Origin: Pogostemon cablin
Lineage: Eukaryota; Streptophyta; Magnoliopsida; Lamiales; Lamiaceae
Direction: 5' to 3'
Assembly (NCBI GenBank): GCA_023678885.1
Contig: CM043002.1
Coordinates: 3,986,022-4,050,021 of the forward strand
DNA: 64,000 bases
Below, piece by piece: positions 11,118-23,699 of this stretch; position 1 is the stretch's first letter; each line of letters starts with the position of its first letter. Both the position numbers and the translations under genes were made by a program. The notes under the pieces were generated by a model that saw only the letters and a program-made list of their open reading frames with translations, was not told the origin of the DNA and ran no database searches.

Positions 11118-11532
11118 TGTTCTATTCGGCCTACAGTTCCTTTTATTCGGCCTACAAACTGATCTATTCGGCCTACAAAAATTTCTCTATTCGGCCAAGA
11201 TCGGTGCTATCAGATTATTCCCACTTCACATTGATCTATTCGGCCTACACTTGATCTATTCGGCCTACCAAATATGCTCTATTCAGCCAACCAACATTTC
11301 CAAAAAATAAAAAAAATAACTCCTAAACTTTGATTTATTTGGCCTACACTTGTTCTATTCGACCTAAAGATTTGTTCTATTCGACCTACAAAAAACCTCT
11401 ATTCGGCTAACCAAAATTTCAAAAAAAAATCAAAATAATCACTCCTACACTTTGCTCTATTCGGTCTACACTTGTTCTATTCGGCCTAAAGATTTGTTCT
11501 ATTAGGCCTACACAAAACCCCTATTCGGCCAA
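11118..11532 (-). repeat. Right subterminal array of TTCTATTCGGCCTA motifs
   Basis: About fifteen copies in orientation opposite to the left array, several with single changes (TTCGACCTA, TTCGGTCTA, TTAGGCCTA). A higher-order unit of about 117 bp, consisting of four motifs plus an AACCAAAATTTC spacer, is repeated roughly from 11333 and from 11453. Confidence 0.85.
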
Positions 11533-12314
11533 CCAAAATTTCAAAAAAATTAAAAAAAATGAACACCCCCACTGCGGTCCTACATTCAACACATGATGTA
11601 TACACAATTAAGTCACATTCAACATATTACATTTCCAAACCACAACATGTACGAAACATTATACAAAATTAATTCACATTTTACACATATGAACAAAACC
11701 ACACAAAATGTAGGTCATATCCTCGAAAACGAGTACTAAAAATCAGTGTAGAAAATATTATACACAAATAACTCACAATTTAGAGATGCCAATAACACTG
11801 CTTTTATACATACCCAAAAATTTGTCATTTACAAAATTCACCGAAATGCACCTAGTCGGAAACGCATATTCCGGTCGATGGATAATGTGGGAGACCGCAA
11901 ATGGAGAACAGAAATCAGAAAGGAGTGGCACTGTGCTTGACACTTTGGGATGAAAGGGAGAGAAGAAGAGAGAGGATGTTGGACGAAAGATGAGAGAGAA
12001 AGAAAGAAGGGAGAGAAAGAAGTGAAAATGACGTTAATGATATACCCCACCAACCCACATCCAAAATTTAAAAACTTTAAATGTGATCCACCAACCCACT
12101 AATTACAAATTTAAATGTAGTCCACCCACCCCATTTACTGTAGTCAAAACTGACTTGATGATGACCCCTTTATTTTCGTCATTTATCTGACAATTATGAG
12201 GGTAATTTGGGGAGTTCACTAAAAAGTGACTAGTAAAAATTGGTTTTAAGAGATATGACTATTTAAAATTGTACTTTGTTAATAGTGGCTACTAAAAAAT
12301 TGGACCCAATAATA

Positions 12315-12527
12315 TTCCCTCCATCCATCCTTAATCTTTCATTTTATTAGGACCGTCTATTCTTAATCTATCCATTTTTCTTTTTAAACTATGGGAACCA
12401 CATCCTCCATTAATACAATTAAAATATGGGATCATGCCTCTACTAATATAACTACCTATTACACAAAATAATAATACTTAATTTTTAATCCACGTGCAAA
12501 AAAAAGATTGACAATGGACGAATGGAG
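12315..12527. mobile_element. Stowaway-like MITE
   Basis: TTCCCTCCATCC at the left and GGACGAATGGAG at the right form inverted ends with TA flanks (12313-12314, 12528-12529). It overlaps the edge of the right target duplication of the Mutator-like element, so the MULE landed at this MITE's end. Confidence 0.7.
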
Positions 12528-12537
12528 TATTTTTTAG

Positions 12538-12746
12538 GGTAGGTCTTGCGTGAAACCATCTCACGTGAGACCATTTTACACTTTTTAAAATAGTTATTAC
12601 TTTCGCTATAAAATGTTATATTACTTTTCATTTATAATATAATTATTACTTTTCATTAATATAATATCACTTTTCATTATAAAAGTTACACTTTCTGATC
12701 GTCTCACGTAAACCCTTATGTGAAATGTCTCACACAAATCTTTCCC
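12538..12746. repeat. Inverted-repeat element with GTGAGAC-type ends
   Basis: The left TAGGTCTTGCGTGAAACC and right CATGTGAAATGTCTCACACA-like arms face each other around a TTATTACTTTTCAT-rich core. Same style as 3437-3701. The next 600 bases to 13372 are AT-rich with no gene. Confidence 0.45.
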
Positions 12747-13662
12747 TATTTTTTACTTATAATAATTATACTTTAAACCAAACAGTATGATATAATCATC
12801 TCACAAGAAAGTGTCAATCAGCCATTAATGAACTAAATTCTTTTTTTTTTTTGTAAATGTTAGTTGTTAGTAGTTAGAAGTTGGTTTATTGACCACTCTT
12901 AATTGATTTCCAAAGATAATCAAATCTGATTACTCACTTTAGTAATTAGCTCAAAATACAGGAGCTGACCCACCTAGTACTAAAAAACCAAATTCATATA
13001 GTGCAAGTAATCTATCATGATTAAAAATAAGACTCCTAATAATTAAAAGAAAAAATATTTAATTTGCATACGTAAAATCATGCATAAAAATTATCCACAT
13101 ATCTACTCCCACAAATTAGCCACTCGTAACATTCTTAAAATATCAATATATAAATTAATAAACTAAAAAAAAACTTTAAGATTGAATAATTCTTTTCTGA
13201 ATTTTTTTTAGGGTGGCTTCACTATTTTTTGAATTTGCAAAGAAAAGAAAAACACCAACAAAAGCGTGCAAAAAATCTATAAATTTTGATTTTTGGAGCG
13301 ACAGTAGTGAGTATTTATAGAGGGAACATACGGTGCCCAAGAAACAACTTAAATAATAATAATAATAATTTTTGGGCCCGTTGGGTTTTGGCCCAAATTG
13401 CTGGTCCTCTTATTTGCTCTTGTCAATGATGTCCGGAGGTGGCTGATCCTCTTATATTGTTCTTGTTTGTTTTATGTGAAATTGTCATCTTGGTCTTCCA
13501 TTTTCCGATGCTGAAAATATGTCCTTGTGTGTTATACTGCTCCATTTCTCGCTTTGTGTATGATTAGAGTAGTATACAACCTGCTGTGTGATAGATTGTT
13601 ACTCTGTTTTAAATTCTGTATTTTTTCCATTCAAAGTGTGTTCTACTCAACTTTAAATACCC

Positions 13663-16600
13663 ATGGCTTCGTCTTCTTCGTTTGGACAAGCCCCTTTTGA
13701 TGGTAAGCGTGACTTTAGCATCTGGAAACAGAAAATGAAGTACATACTCATCCAATAAAGGTTATTCAAAGTCGTAGATCACACGTATAATAAGGATGAA
13801 ACAGATGTTAAAAAGGTTGAGATGAATGAGCTTGCTTTGTCTGCGATTATCTTGAATCTTTCTGATCCTGTGCTTAGAAAAGTTGGTGTGCATGAGTCTG
13901 CTAAAACTTTGTAGGAAAAGTTGGATAAGTTGTACACTGAAACGTCTTTGCCTAGTAAAATGATTCTTCTTGAAAAATTCTTTCGTTTTAAACTTGATTT
14001 AAACAAAAATATTGAAGAAAATTTGGATGTGTTCACTAAGTTGATTCAAGATATTAAGCTAACGGGTGACAAGCATATTGATGAATACACCCCTATTGTG
14101 CTTTTAAATGCTATATCTGAGTCTTATTGTGATGTCAAATCTGCTATAAAGTATGGTCATGATGACATTATTTTTTATGTTGTGGTGAATGCCTTAAAAA
14201 GCAAATAGCATGATTTAGAACATAATGGGGTGTTAAGAATTTTGGGGAGGTTATGCATGTTAAGGGAAAACCTCATAACAATCGTAACAAGAACAAGAAC
14301 AAGAATAAGAATAAGGACAAAAATTCTGATGTAAAACCCCAGAATAATCAGAATGTTGACAAGAAAAACAGAAATTGTTTTAATTGCCATGAAAAGGGAC
14401 ATTTTGCGAATAAGTGTCCTCATCCTAAGAGGAATAATTCTAATGATCATGTTAATGTTGCCTCTAAATCTGTGAATTATGGTGATGTGTTTGCAATTTC
14501 TAAAAGTTGTGTGAATTCTGTGCATTCATCCTTGTGTGATAATGAATGGCTAGTGGATTCTGGTTGTACATTTCATATGACACCTTTTAAACATCTTTTC
14601 TCTTCATATAAAAATGTTTCTCACGGCTCTGTGTCTATGGCTAATGAAAAAAAGATGTGATGTGCTTGGTGTTGGTGACATTTGCTTGCATTTTAAAGAT
14701 AATTCTGTATTCACTTTGAAAAACGTGCGACATGTGCCTGATTTGTATAACAATTTAATTTTTTGTGCTGCACTAGAAGATGAGGATCTTGAGGGTAGGT
14801 GGGCAAAGGGTTGCATGTCCATTGTAAAGGGTTCTGTGCCCGTCTTTAATGCTGAAAAAAGGAATAACCTGTATGTTTGATGTGCTAAATCTATTGTTAT
14901 GTCTGCTAACACTGTTAAATAGGATAAAACAAATATTTGGCATGGTAGGTTAGGTCACATGATTAGTAAAGGTCTTGAATTATTGCATAAAGCTAGTTTT
15001 TTTGGTAATGATAAGCTTACATGAATTCCTTTTTGTGACTCTTGTTCGCAAGGCAAACATGCGAAGGTGAAATTCTCTATTTTCCCGTACCTTAAGACTT
15101 CTTCGTGTAGTGATATACTTGAGTATTTACATGCTGATGTGTGGGGGCCATCTGGTGAGCCAACTCAAGGTGGAAATATGTATTTTCTGTCCATTATTGA
15201 TGATTTTTCAAGAAAAGTTTGGGTGATTTTGCTTAAAAACAAATCTGATGTTTTTGAAAAATTCAAAAAATGGCTTTGATTGAAAATCAAATGGGTAAAA
15301 AGATAAAGTATCTTAGAACTGATAATGGACTTGAATTTTGCAATAATGTCATGAATGATTTATGTGTTAAATCTGGAATTGTGAGACATAAGTCTGCTCC
15401 TTACACTCCTTAACAGAAAGGGATTGTTGAGAGGATGAATAGGACTTTGTTAGAAAGGGTGAGGAGTATGTTGGTGTCATCTGCACTTTCTAAAAAGTTT
15501 TGGGGTGAGGCGTTTATTACTGCTGCTTTTTTAATAAACAAATCCCCCTCTGTGCCTTTAAAGGTTAAGTGCCCTGACTATGTGTTTTTTGGTAAAAGTA
15601 TTGATTATTCTGTGCTACGTGTATTTGGTTGTGCTGCGTTTGTGCGTCAGAAACATGACAAATTGGATCCTAGGAGTAGAAAATGTATTTTTCTTGGTTA
15701 TCCTGAGGGTGCTAAAGGTTATAGGCTGTGGGATTTTTCTGAATCTGGTTTCAAAATTGTGATTAGTAGGGATGTGATCTTCAATTAATCTGAATTTCCT
15801 TGCTTATTTGGTTCTTTGCCTGATGTTGTGCCTTTACATGATCCTACCACTTCTTCTAGTGAGGTGGAGTTGTCTCCTTTGTTATCTGATGCTGAAAATT
15901 TACGTGACACTACTGTTGATCAAGAACTTGTTACCAATGAACCTGCTATCAATGATGAAAATGTGCATGATGTTCCTGAAGATAATGACTATGTTTGCCT
16001 AGGGATAGACTTAGGAGGAACATTAGGCCTCCTGCTAGATATGATGATTTTCACATTGATACTCATGTTTTTAATGCGTTTGAAAGTGTTGATAATGAAC
16101 CTAAGACCTATCAAGAGGCTTTAAAATCTGATTACTCTGTGAAATGGTTAAATGATATGAAAGATGAAATGAAATCGTTGCATGTTATTCATACTTGGAC
16201 TCTGGTTCCAAAACCTACTCATTGCTCTGTTGTTGATTACAAGTGGCATTTCAAAGTGAAACATGAGCCTGAAAATGTTATATTTAAAACAAGATTGGTA
16301 GCAAAAGGTTTTACTTAAAAGGAAGGGGTTGATTATAATGAAATCTTTGCTCATATTGTTAAATTCACCACTGTTCGTATAATGCTTGCATTAATTGCTC
16401 ATTTTGATTGGGAATTAAAGCAAATGGATATCAAAACTGCTTTTCTTAATGGTGATTTGGACAAAAAGATTTTTATGAAACAACCTGAGGGCTTTATGGA
16501 CCCCAAAAATCCTGATCATGTGTGTTTTTTTAAGAAATCCTTATATGGCTTGAAACAATCTCCTAGACAGTGGAATAAGAAGTATGATCAATGCATAACA

Positions 16601-18126
16601 ACTTTGAAGTTTAAGAGAAGTTCGCATGATAATTGTCTTTACTTCAACATTGATACTTCTGTTCCTGTTTTTCTGCTCATTTATGTGGATGATATGCTAA
16701 TTGTTAGCTCTGATCTTAAATATGTTGAGCATGTTCAAAAGAGTTTATGTGATAATTTTGATATGAAAGATCTTGGAGATGCTAAAAGGATTCTTGGTAT
16801 GAACATTGATAGAGATAGGAAGAATCATGTTCTCTTGCTTAATCAAATTTTATATGTTGAAAAGGTTTTGAGTAAGTTTTCTATGATGTCTGCTAAAACT
16901 GTGAATATGCCTCTTGCTGTTCACTTTGTGTTAAGTAAGGATCAGTCTCCAAAGACAGATTCTGAAATTGCTGAAATGGAAAAAGTTTCTTATTCTAATG
17001 CTATTGGGTCTGTTATGTATCTTATGGTTAGCACTAGACCAGATATTGCATATTTTGTTAGTTGCTTAAGTAGGTATATGGAAAATTCAGGTGCGCCTCA
17101 TTGTGAGGCTTTGAAATGGCTCTTGAGATATCTCAAGGGCTCCATGGAGGTAAGTTTGTGCTTTTCTAAATCTGCAAATGGTGAATGATTATGTTGATTC
17201 CAGTTATGCAAATGATAGGAATAATAGGAAGTCTACCACTTCTTATGTGATTACTTTGTTTAGTTCTTGTATAAGTTGGAAGTCTCAGTTACAGCATGTG
17301 GTTGCTCTATCTACAACTGAATCTGAATATGTGACTATTACTGATGCTTTAAAAGAAGCTATTTGGCTGCAAGGCCTTGTGAAAGAAATATGTTTTCTTG
17401 AGAAATATGTCACTGTATTTTCTGATAGTATGTCTGCGATTCAGTTGTGCAAAAATCATGTTTTTCATGATAGAACCAAGCATATAGATGTTAGGTATCA
17501 TTTCATTCATGATATTGTGGAAAAAGGTATTGTTAACCTGGAAAATATTGCATCTGAATTTAATCCTGCTGATATGGGTACTAAATGCTTATCCATTGAA
17601 AAATTTAGGTCTTGCATGAGGACTTTAAATTTTGACTCTCTTGATTGAAGCATGTTGTATTCAGTTCTTTTTCCTTGAACTATTTGTTCACCCTTGAGCT
17701 TTGTGCTCAGTTTATTTGTCCTCGTGATAATTTAAACATTTGTGACAGTGTGTCAATTCCTTTGACTTACAACATGTGGTTGCTCTATCTACAACTGAAT
17801 CTGAATATGTGGCTATTACTGATGCTTTAAAAGAAGTTATTTGGCTGCAAGGCCTTATGAAAGAAATAGGTTTTCTTGATAAATGTGCCACTGTGTTTTC
17901 TGATAGTATGTCTGTGATTCAGTTGTGCAAAAATCATGTTTTCCATGATAGAACCAATCATATAGATGTTAGGTATCATTTCATTCGTGATATTATGGAA
18001 AAAGATATTATTAACCTGGAAATGATTGCATCTGAATTTAATCCTGCTGATATGGGTACTAAATGCTTCTCCATTGAAAAATTTAGGTATTGCATGAGGA
18101 CTTTAAATTTTGACTCTCTTGATTGA
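13663..18126 (+). pseudogene. copia gag-pol polyprotein, multiple stops and frameshifts
   Basis: Gag begins at ATG 13663 (FDGKRDFSIWKQKMK). Then come a CX2CX4HX4C zinc knuckle (14376-14417), the protease VDSGCTFHM (Asp-Ser-Gly at 14556-14564), a GAG-pre-integrase His-His-Cys-Cys site (WHGRLGH near 14940, CDSC near 15034), the integrase D, D, E residues (15136, 15321, 15429), the reverse transcriptase YVDD (16682-16693) and RNase H with STTESEY and RTKHIDVRYHFI. Reading frame changes occur near 14210-14253, 14655, 15275, 15995 and 17180. Stops include 13756, 13912, 14206, 15022, 15411, 15788 and 16316 (approximate). No functional product is possible. Gag and pol resemble the Tork/Tnt1 lineage. 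Confidence 0.92.
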
Positions 18127-18250
18127 GGCATGTTGTATTCAATTCTTTTCCCTTGAACTGTTTGTTCACCCTTGAGCTTTGTGCTCAGTTTATTTGTCCT
18201 CGTGATAATTTAAACATTTGTGACTGTGTGTCAATTCCTTTGACTTACTT
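17295..18250 (+). repeat. 478-bp tandem duplication of RNase H and 3' region
   Basis: Sequence from CATGTGGTTGCTCTATC (17295) recurs at 17773 with a constant 478-bp offset through RNase H, the stop and the downstream TTTGACTTAC. The second copy runs to about 18250. The copies differ by scattered substitutions only, so the event is not recent. Offset 478 is not a multiple of three, so the frame changes between copies. Confidence 0.93.
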
Positions 18251-18382
18251 TGTATTTGTCAAATTTCTTAAATTGCATCTAACTTTGTATTTTTCTTTTT
18301 GCTGGTGTCCGAGAAAAGGTGCGATGATGAATTCCTATGTAGTTGAACACGACGTTGGATAATTTGGGACAAGGTGGAGATT

Positions 18383-18645
18383 TGTTGAGCCCGTTGGGTT
18401 TTGGCCCAAATTGCTGGCCCTCATTTCCTTAAGTATTGGGTCTGTTTTAATTTATTAAAACATGGCCCATAGCCTTGCACCTTTTGGCCCTTATCAACAC
18501 CATCCGTGAACCCTAATGGGTAGAACGTGGATTTCAAATTCTATATGAGTTTGAACGGGAATCTGAGCACCGTGAAGTTCATCACCCTCCTCCATCTTTT
18601 CCGGTGATGGCGTTCCGACGAGATGACGACCGCATCCACCTAACA
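18383..18645 (+). repeat. copia 3' LTR, 263 bp
   Basis: Starts TGTTGAGCCCGTTGGG and ends CCACCTAACA, giving TGTT...AACA termini. A polypurine tract GACAAGGTGGAGATT lies immediately before it. Only its first 38 or so bases have a counterpart on the 5' side. Confidence 0.8.
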
Positions 18646-20734
18646 ATAATAATAATAAAAGAAAAATTGCATTTACCCTCGAGTTAAAAGAAAAAAAATT
18701 ATCATAATTTTAATAAAATCTCTTTTTATACTTGTAATGACGAAAATACTATTTACTCGAAGACATTAATCAAGTAACGTATTCAAGTTAAACAATGCAT
18801 TCGAGTAATAATTGAGTTAATTATATAAGTGCCGAGTAAATGTATTCGTGTTTTGCAATGCTTTCAAGTAACATATTTGAATTATTAATATTTTAGATAT
18901 TAATTCAGTTTTACTTGAATTATTATTTGATTATTTACTCGAATATTTGAGTAAAGGCTACAAATGCATAAATATTTTCCTAAAAAATAAGTGGATATAG
19001 GAAATTATGTATTTAAGATCTCTCTAACTGTAAATATCTTTTATTTAGATCAATTCGGGCATAAAAATGATATTTTTTAGATACAGGATAATAAAGTATT
19101 TCATTACTTTCGGGTGATACTGCGTACAGATATATGTTTCAACAATTGGTTTGTCTTTTATTTAATTAAATTCTTTATTTGGTTTAAAATTCTTCTTTAC
19201 AAGTTATTATCTTCTTATTTATTAATGAATTATTTCAGATCGTATGATCAATTACACGAATCAATATGATCCGTACAGATGGTGCACATGATATTTCATT
19301 TTATCACATATGATCAAAAATTCCAAATTGTAACAAGAATGACAATGACATGAGCAAAACTAAGAACAACCCATTATTTATTTTTTGATGATAAACCAGC
19401 TCTTATATTACAATCATAGTTGTAATATAACCCTAACAAGAAATGCTCCAAGGAACATATGAATGTCTATTAGCAATAATTAAGAGACAATTAAGTAATC
19501 AGCCACCACATATGTCTAGACTCCACCACATGTGATTTTTTGTACCTTCCATCTGCAGTAAGGCCAAGGGCCCCACATAAGAAAGGACACTTATCCTAAT
19601 TATTTATTTTTCCTATAATTTGAAATTATTTCAATTTTACTTCAATGTTTCTAAATTATATTAATTATTCTAGTTTATTGTACTATTACAGATAGAGTTA
19701 AGTGGAGTATTATATATATATATATATATACACACAACATTAGTACGTTGCTTGTTTGTTTGTTTTTATTTATTTTTGTTTTCTGTGAATTCATTATTAA
19801 TAATAACCCTACAATTATTAATCCCATCACTTGAGAACACATGCAAATTGGCTATTTCATGGCATCTATAATATTAGTAGGGTCCTTCAACACCTAAGAG
19901 AGGCATTAATTTCCATTCTCATTGCATGTGGAGTGTACAATAAAATCCTTGCAAGGTTGTACCAAACAGCTAGTGTAAATTCTAGTGGTTTATATTCATT
20001 TTACTTTGTGAGTTAATGTTTATTTTTACGAATGTGCTAGATTTTACAATTGTAATTTTAACTTTTGTGTTCATGATAAATCTTATCTTTCTGAAATGAT
20101 AATAATGGTTGATGGATGCTTTCTTCAGATGCGACTCAGCTATATCAAACATAGATGAATCATGGAAGATGAAGGGATAACAATCTTATATTGATTTGAG
20201 CTTAGGAGCTCTAAAGATAACATGTACTCACAACCTATCATCTCTTTCTTTGAAGTATAGAATTATAAATACTCAAAAAAATATATATATGAATGATTTT
20301 ATATCTTGTTCTATTTATACTTTTCTCTTGATTGGATGGGGTCGTCCCATACTTGATTCATAACTAAATAATTCCTCCAATGAGTTTGTGCCATGTGTCA
20401 CTAAGGGAATCCTTAACCAACTAATTTGATGTCATTTAATTTATTTGCTTGTGATTGATGGAGAGAAAATCAAAAGTGTGAGGTGCATGTGTGTGAGTTA
20501 GTTTGATTTGAAGAGTGCCTCCAGTCATAATTCGTTGTTACTTGGCCAGTCGAACCTTGCATTTGCTCTTCCTTCTTGTCTAAAAGGGTTCTAGTGTGGT
20601 TTTCCTGGAAGTCCGAGCTATTTTCGACTATCCTGGATTTTATCCTTGGTCATGCCTCGTTTCCTATGCTTGATCATTTATCCCTGGATTCTCTACTATA
20701 AGTCAATCTTCTGGTTTTCTTTGGGGCTCCTTTG
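18646..20734. other. Gene-free AT-rich DNA
   Basis: I see no domain, splice-consistent exon or paired TIR with a target duplication. A short TA/CA microsatellite sits at 19709-19738. The 19830-20640 part has unremarkable composition and no recognised product. A weak TTTACCC/GGGTGATA end pair around 18662-19120 is not strong enough to call. Confidence 0.4.
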
Positions 20735-20882
20735 CTTGGCCAAGTATGTTACGTGTATTAAAAAGGTAATGACGAATTTAAAATTAAAGTGTGTTAGAAA
20801 GTTTTTTTCTTATATAAGAGCGAAGTTAAAATTGGGATGACCAAAACAAAAAGTGTGAAATTGAAATAGGAATGGAAGGAGT
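20735..20882. mobile_element. Truncated Stowaway-like MITE
   Basis: The right end AGTGTGAAATTGAAATAGGA then GGAAGGAGTA is the reverse of the 1521 MITE end. The left side keeps AATGACGAATTTAAAATTAA-like family sequence but no terminus. From 20883 to 21403 nothing further is recognised. Confidence 0.45.
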
Positions 20883-21403
20883 ACAATATTACAAAAATGT
20901 CATCTTCTTTATGTATACAATTTAGTTAAAATCAACTATATCATTGGATTTCCTAAAAACCTTACTTTTTTTTATATATATCATTAAACCAAAAGTAATT
21001 TTTCTTGAATTACATTCAAATCAAAACGTGAAAGTAGGAGAAAATATCATTTTTTACGTTGATCATGTACTATGTGCATGTCCAAGTAAAATGGGGCCAA
21101 AAGTTAATTTAACCAAAACCACATTCACTTTCATGATTACCAAATCTAGTAGAGAATGGTATCTCTTCCCGAGTAGTCACTGTCTCTATCTCAATATATC
21201 TGCCTCACTTTTTGGCTAAACTTTCTCACCTCATTAAATATCACTTTTATTCCATTTTAATGAAACTCCATTGCTATACTTTGATGTTCCACTCACATTA
21301 CCTCATCTTTTCACTTTTTAAACTACTCCAAATTCTTAGTGTAATTTGACAGCAAAATCCTCAAATCACGTGACTGACATGTGTGACAATCTTCAACCAA
21401 TTA

Positions 21404-21591
21404 CTCCCTCCTGTCATAGGTTTTTTTTTATTATATTAAGAAGTATTATTATTTTATGTAGAATAGCTTGTTATATTAGTAGTGAGTGGTGGGCCACATC
21501 TGGTACCTTTTTAGTAAAAGTGAAAAATTGAGACATTTAAATGAGACGCCCAATATATTAAAATGAGGACATTTCGGTAGGACGGAGGGAG
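21404..21591. mobile_element. Stowaway MITE, 188 bp
   Basis: CTCCCTCCTGTCATAGG and GGTAGGACGGAGGGAG are inverted ends with TA flanks at 21402-21403 and 21592-21593. The 21594-22089 flank is A/T homopolymer-rich and empty. Confidence 0.85.
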
Positions 21592-22090
21592 TATGTTAAG
21601 TTTAAATGTCAATTCAATTAAATAAATCATAAAAAGAATATTTTAAAAATCTAAATAAAAAAATAAAAAAAATAATAATAAAAAATAGTAAAATTTGAAT
21701 ACAATTAAACTTTTGAAAAATATCAAAATATAATATTTTCTTAAAATAAAGATATGACTAAATTTTAAATAATACTAATATTTAATAAATTTAAAGAATA
21801 TTAAATATATTATTTAAATAAATATTCAAAAATAAACTCTAATATAATTTAATATCTTAAAATAAAATATATAAGCATAATTAAGTAATTAGCATAAATG
21901 AAATTTCCAAATTAATAAACAATGTAAAAGCAACACTTGTATGAGACCGTTTTTATTATATTGTTATCAAATTCTGTTCAACATATATACTACATTTGTC
22001 TTATTTTAATTGTAAGTATTCTTCATTTAAACGTCTCACTTTAATGCTTACATTTTATTTTTTGGTAGATGTAAACTATAGTATAAAATA

Positions 22091-22320
22091 GTACTTCCTC
22101 TGTCCGCTTGAAAGAGAGTTTTTTTTCCATTTTGGTCGTCCGCCCCAAAGAGCGTCATTTCCTTTTTTACATACATGGGACCCACACACACCCATTAATA
22201 CAATTAAAATATGGGGCCCACACCCCCACTAATACAACTACCCATTACAAATTAAATAATAATACCTCTTAATCAATAAGCACAAAAGTAAAAAATCCTT
22301 TTTCGAACGGACGAAGGAAG
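22091..22320. mobile_element. Stowaway MITE
   Basis: ACTTCCTCTGTCCGCTTGAA at the left and TTCGAACGGACGAAGGAAGT at the right are inverted, with family interior TTGGTCGTCC, GGGACCCACACACACCC and AATAATAATAC. Confidence 0.78.
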
Positions 22321-22375
22321 TAATATTTTAATGGACATTTAAATGTTTATTAGATGTAAACTATACAAAACAAGT

Positions 22376-22616
22376 CCTCCATCCAGCCTTACAAGGTATT
22401 CATTTCACTATTCCTGGCGTCCGATTCAAAGGTATCAATTTCCTCTATTTAGTAAAGAAAGTACACAATATGATCCACCACTTCTCTCTAATACAACTAC
22501 CCACTTTACTTATAATAATAATACTCCTTAATCCACGTGCAAAAAGCAAATAAAGACCTTAGAATTGTCAACGTGCAAACAACAAATGGTTACCTTGTAA
22601 GTGGCCGGAGGTAGTA
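22376..22616. mobile_element. MITE, same family as 4297-4496
   Basis: CCTCCATCCAGCCTTACAAG is inverted against CTTGTAAGTGGCCGGAGG. The interior has CTGGCGTCCGATTCAAAGG and CCACGTGCAAAAAGC as in the other copy. Confidence 0.68.
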
Positions 22617-22766
22617 ATATTTTAATGGACTCATACGCAACTATAATATAATCAACAAACTTCAATGGTTGCATTTCACTTTTTGGTAGATGTAAACTAT
22701 ACAAAATAAATAAAATTTTAATGGGAATTACGCACAATTTGTTAGTTATATTTGTGTTTCGATATA

Positions 22767-22980
22767 CTCCATTCGTCCCTCCTTAAGAGGGTCATTTGAT
22801 TTATGGCACGTAGATTAAGGAGTATTATTATTTAATGTGTAGTGGGTAGTTGTATTAGTAAGAGTGTGGGTCCCAACATTTAATTGTATTAGAGGGGGTG
22901 TGTAAAAAAAGAAAGGGGACTATTTGGATGGGACGACCAAAATGGAAAAATAATCCTCTTAACTTGGGACGGAGGGAGTA
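22767..22980. mobile_element. Stowaway MITE
   Basis: CTCCATTCGTCCCTCC and GGGACGGAGGGAG ends with TA flanks; interior in the orientation opposite to the 1960 copy (GGATGGGACGACCAAAATGG). Confidence 0.8.
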
Positions 22981-22999
22981 ATATGTTGATCAGAAAATA

Positions 23000-23209
23000 C
23001 TCCCTCCGTCCTAGTTAAAGTGTGTCATTTGCTTTTTGCACGTAGATTAAGGAGTATTATTATTTTATGTAAAGTGGGTAGGTGTATTAGAAAGATGTGA
23101 TGGGTAGTGGTGGGCCATTGGTAGACCCTTTTTATTAAAAGAGGGAAATGGTGCAATTTGGATGGGAGAGAGTATAAAAAGTGGGTAGTTTTAAGGGGAC
23201 GGAGAGAGT
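23000..23209. mobile_element. Stowaway MITE
   Basis: CTCCCTCCGTCCTAGTTAAA and GGGGACGGAGAGAG ends with TA flanks. It lies only about 20 bp from the preceding copy, so two insertions hit the region downstream of the DUF1645 gene. Confidence 0.82.
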
Positions 23210-23699
23210 ATAAAATGAGTAGTTGTATCAGTGGTCAGAGTCACGTGGAGTTCTTTTGGTAAAAGAGAAATTTTGGTATCTTTAGAGTAGATAATTAAAA
23301 TGACAAAATATATATCTTATCGCAAAAAACAAAAAAAAACCTATTAATGGTTGGGGGGAGTATCACTTTTTATTTATTTATTCAAGAGAAGAATAGAAAG
23401 TGTGAATTTATTTTTGGGAAGACCGTGGTGGGAATACTCCACTATCTTGGACGGAGGAATATAGTATAGACATAAACAAAAATCAATAACAAAAGTACAA
23501 TTTAATCTAAAGTAAAAGTGGAAAAGATGGATCAAAGAGAAGTAGGGAGTATTTAATTTGTTTAGGAAATTAAAGAATACATGATGAACACTTGATCCTA
23601 TTTCCAACGTTCTTCTATACACAGAATCTCACTCATTATTTGGCTTATTTATTAGGACTAAAAAGACAATATCAGGGCCGGGTCAGGCCTGGCCCGGCC
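23210..23699. other. Region 3' of the DUF1645 gene
   Basis: It should include the gene's 3' UTR on the minus strand. A near-palindromic GC-rich segment GGCCGGGTCAGGCCTGGCCC lies at about 23677-23698, just past the stop, and TTTATTTATT at about 23644 could serve as AATAAA-like signals on the minus strand. Further left are MITE-like scraps. Confidence 0.4.

Larger units (their letters stand above)
13373..18645 (+). mobile_element. Ty1/copia retrotransposon, Tork/Tnt1-like, decayed
   Basis: Order gag, protease, integrase, reverse transcriptase, RNase H defines copia. The 3' LTR (18383-18645) follows a polypurine tract at about 18368-18382. The 5' side keeps only about 38 bp that match the LTR start (GCCCGTTGGGTTTTGGCCC), and no tRNA-Met primer site is found, so most of the 5' LTR and the primer site are lost. 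Short AAT-repeat runs flank both ends (13351-13370, 18645-18658), compatible with insertion into an AAT repeat, but they blur any target duplication. Coding decay is described in the pseudogene entry. Confidence 0.9.

Noticed and set aside
14175..14525. 116-codon minus frame in the copia element
   Set aside because: Antisense to the Asn/Lys-rich gag linker and zinc knuckle.
18662..19120. Possible TIR element with TTTACCC and GGGTGATA ends
   Set aside because: End similarity is too short and no target duplication was found.
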